Origin: Anaerolineales bacterium
GTDB taxonomy: Bacteria > Chloroflexota > Anaerolineae > Anaerolineales > Villigracilaceae
Length of the DNA stretch: 64,000 nucleotides
Direction of reading: 5' to 3'
Assembly: GCA_015075725.1 (NCBI GenBank)
Contig: JABTTV010000001.1
Location: 186,001-250,000 of the forward strand
Shown here: positions 63,102 to 64,000 of the stretch, in pieces
Numbering within the stretch: position 1 is the stretch's first letter
Layout of the letters: the number at the start of each line of letters is the position of its first letter
Translations under genes and position numbers: made by a program
The notes under the pieces: generated by a model
What the model saw: the letters and a program-made list of their open reading frames with translations, nothing else
The model's database searches: none
Told to the model about the DNA's origin: nothing

Positions 63102-64000
63102 TCAATCTTCCAGCACCGGCACGAAATCGAAGCGGGTAACATCCACAAGCCCTTTGTCGGAAATTCTCAACTCAGGGATGACGACCAATCCCAGCAAACT
63201 TAATTGCATGTTCGGGTTGTTCAACTCACTGCCGCACATCTTGAAGCCATCGAGCACGCTGGCGGCCTTTTTCGCGACAATATCCGCGCGCTCGTTTGAC
63301 ATCAAGCCAACGATGGGGAATTCAACCCTCCCGATCACCTTGCCGTCCAACACCACGATCTGCCCGCCGCCGCATTTTGCCAGTTCATTTGCGGCGATCG
63401 CCATGCTTTCATCATCCGTACCGACGACGATCATGTGATGGCTGTCATGCGCAACCGTCGAACCGATGGCACACTTTCTTGTAAAACCAAAACCGCTGGT
63501 CAGGCCCACGACAACCTTGCCCGTGCCGCGATGTCTTTCCACCAATGCGATCTTCGCAAGGTCATTTCTCAAATCCGCTTTGACTTCGCCATCCACAGCT
63601 TTGACTTTCATCTTCAGGTGACGGGTCGGCGCCTGGTTCTCGATCACCCCGATGACATGCGCCTCGACCTCCGTGCCGTGAGCGGCTCTTGTCCAAAGGA
63701 CAAAATCTGCCGCTGTGAGTTTTCGCTTGAGATGAACCGAGTTGGTGACCGTTTTGGGATATTTCGTCACCGGCAGCTTGACCTGCCATTCGCCGTTCTC
63801 GGCAATGACCTGACCTTTCGCAATGACCATATCGGCTTTGAAGTTCATCACATCTTCGACAAGCACAATATCGGCCCACCTGCCGGGAGCGATCATACCC
63901 ATCTCTTTGCCCAGGCCGAAATGCTCGGCGGTGTTGATGGTCATCATTTGGATCGCCGTCATTGGATTCAATCCCTCACTGACAGCGTGGCGAAGGACCC
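63102..64000 (-). CDS. ade: Adenine deaminase, C-terminal part; 5' end outside the window
   Basis: The frame is open to the right edge; in-frame codons upstream of a TTG at 63971 still read family-like sequence (RHAVSEGLNPMTAIQM), so about 290 C-terminal residues are visible. They contain INTAEHFGLGKEMGMIAPGR (end of the amidohydrolase barrel), the Ade-specific domain with GFGFTRKCAIGSTVAHDSHH near 183, and VEFPIVGLMSNE near 233. This matches bacterial Ade, which deaminates adenine to hypoxanthine with Mn or Fe. It feeds the hydroxylase encoded at 40519-44307. Confidence 0.88.
   Translation of the reverse strand, partial: VLRHAVSEGLNPMTAIQMMTINTAEHFGLGKEMGMIAPGRWADIVLVEDVMNFKADMVIAKGQVIAENGEWQVKLPVTKYPKTVTNSVHLKRKLTAADFVLWTRAAHGTEVEAHVIGVIENQAPTRHLKMKVKAVDGEVKADLRNDLAKIALVERHRGTGKVVVGLTSGFGFTRKCAIGSTVAHDSHHMIVVGTDDESMAIAANELAKCGGGQIVVLDGKVIGRVEFPIVGLMSNERADIVAKKAASVLDGFKMCGSELNNPNMQLSLLGLVVIPELRISDKGLVDVTRFDFVPVLED

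Noticed and set aside
61674..63203. Plus-strand open frame of 509 codons
   Set aside because: It runs antisense across ygeY and the GntR gene and has the His/Arg/Asp-rich composition of a shadow frame.
63969..63971. TTG as the start of adenine deaminase
   Set aside because: Codons upstream still read family-like sequence to the window edge, so the gene is cut by the window.

Overview
The window looks like chromosomal DNA of a member of the Chloroflexota, probably an anaerobic Anaerolineae-type bacterium. This is inferred from gene content: BMP-family lipoproteins with Ala/Thr/Glu/Pro-rich linkers after the lipobox, UTRA-type GntR regulators, tandem GGDEF proteins and an anaerobic purine-catabolism gene set. 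No rRNA, tRNA, CRISPR array, transposase or phage gene was seen, so the assignment rests on protein flavour alone.

Region A (1-1589) is the 3' part of a heavy-metal P1B-type ATPase that runs off the left edge. Its membrane motif reads CSC instead of the usual CPC. Region B (1.7-33.2 kb) is a large surface-polysaccharide locus. A short plus-strand group holds a beta-helix lipoprotein, an AMP-dependent acyl ligase, an SGNH-like protein and a sulfotransferase. It converges on a long minus-strand array: NadE-like and AsnB-like amide-forming enzymes, an acyl carrier protein, an SGNH protein, five family-4-type glycosyltransferases, two PaaK-like adenylating enzymes, a polysaccharide deacetylase, two more sulfotransferases, a heparinase II/III protein, a Wzx flippase, a Wzy-type polymerase, a WbpB/WbpE/WbpD-like trio for a 2,3-diamino uronic acid, an initiating phosphoglycosyltransferase and a Wzz/BY-kinase-like copolymerase. 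Together they suggest a sulfated, partly N-deacetylated, uronate-containing polymer made by a Wzx/Wzy route. An orphan OmpR/PhoB-type response regulator lies just past the first gene of the array, and 11-bp-phased direct repeats sit in front of the array.

Region C (34.3-40.5 kb) is ordinary: a MATE transporter, a thrC / AI-2E-family permease / GT2 operon with ATGA overlaps and a clear terminator, and a divergent tandem-GGDEF protein.

Region D (40.5-64 kb, all minus strand) reads as a purine and ureido-compound catabolism island. It holds a fused [2Fe-2S]-molybdopterin hydroxylase with a separate FAD subunit (XdhD/YgfM-like), two complete BMP-type ABC importers, a GntR/UTRA regulator broken by a single in-frame amber codon, a carbamate kinase, two different carbamoyltransferases, a YgeY-like metallohydrolase, a second intact GntR/UTRA regulator and the C-terminal part of an adenine deaminase at the right edge. 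The implied flow is nucleoside or purine uptake, adenine to hypoxanthine, hydroxylation, opening to ureido compounds, transfer of carbamoyl groups to phosphate, and ATP from carbamoyl phosphate. The second carbamoyltransferase is ATCase-like but seems to lack an aspartate-binding arginine, which makes the locus worth a closer look.
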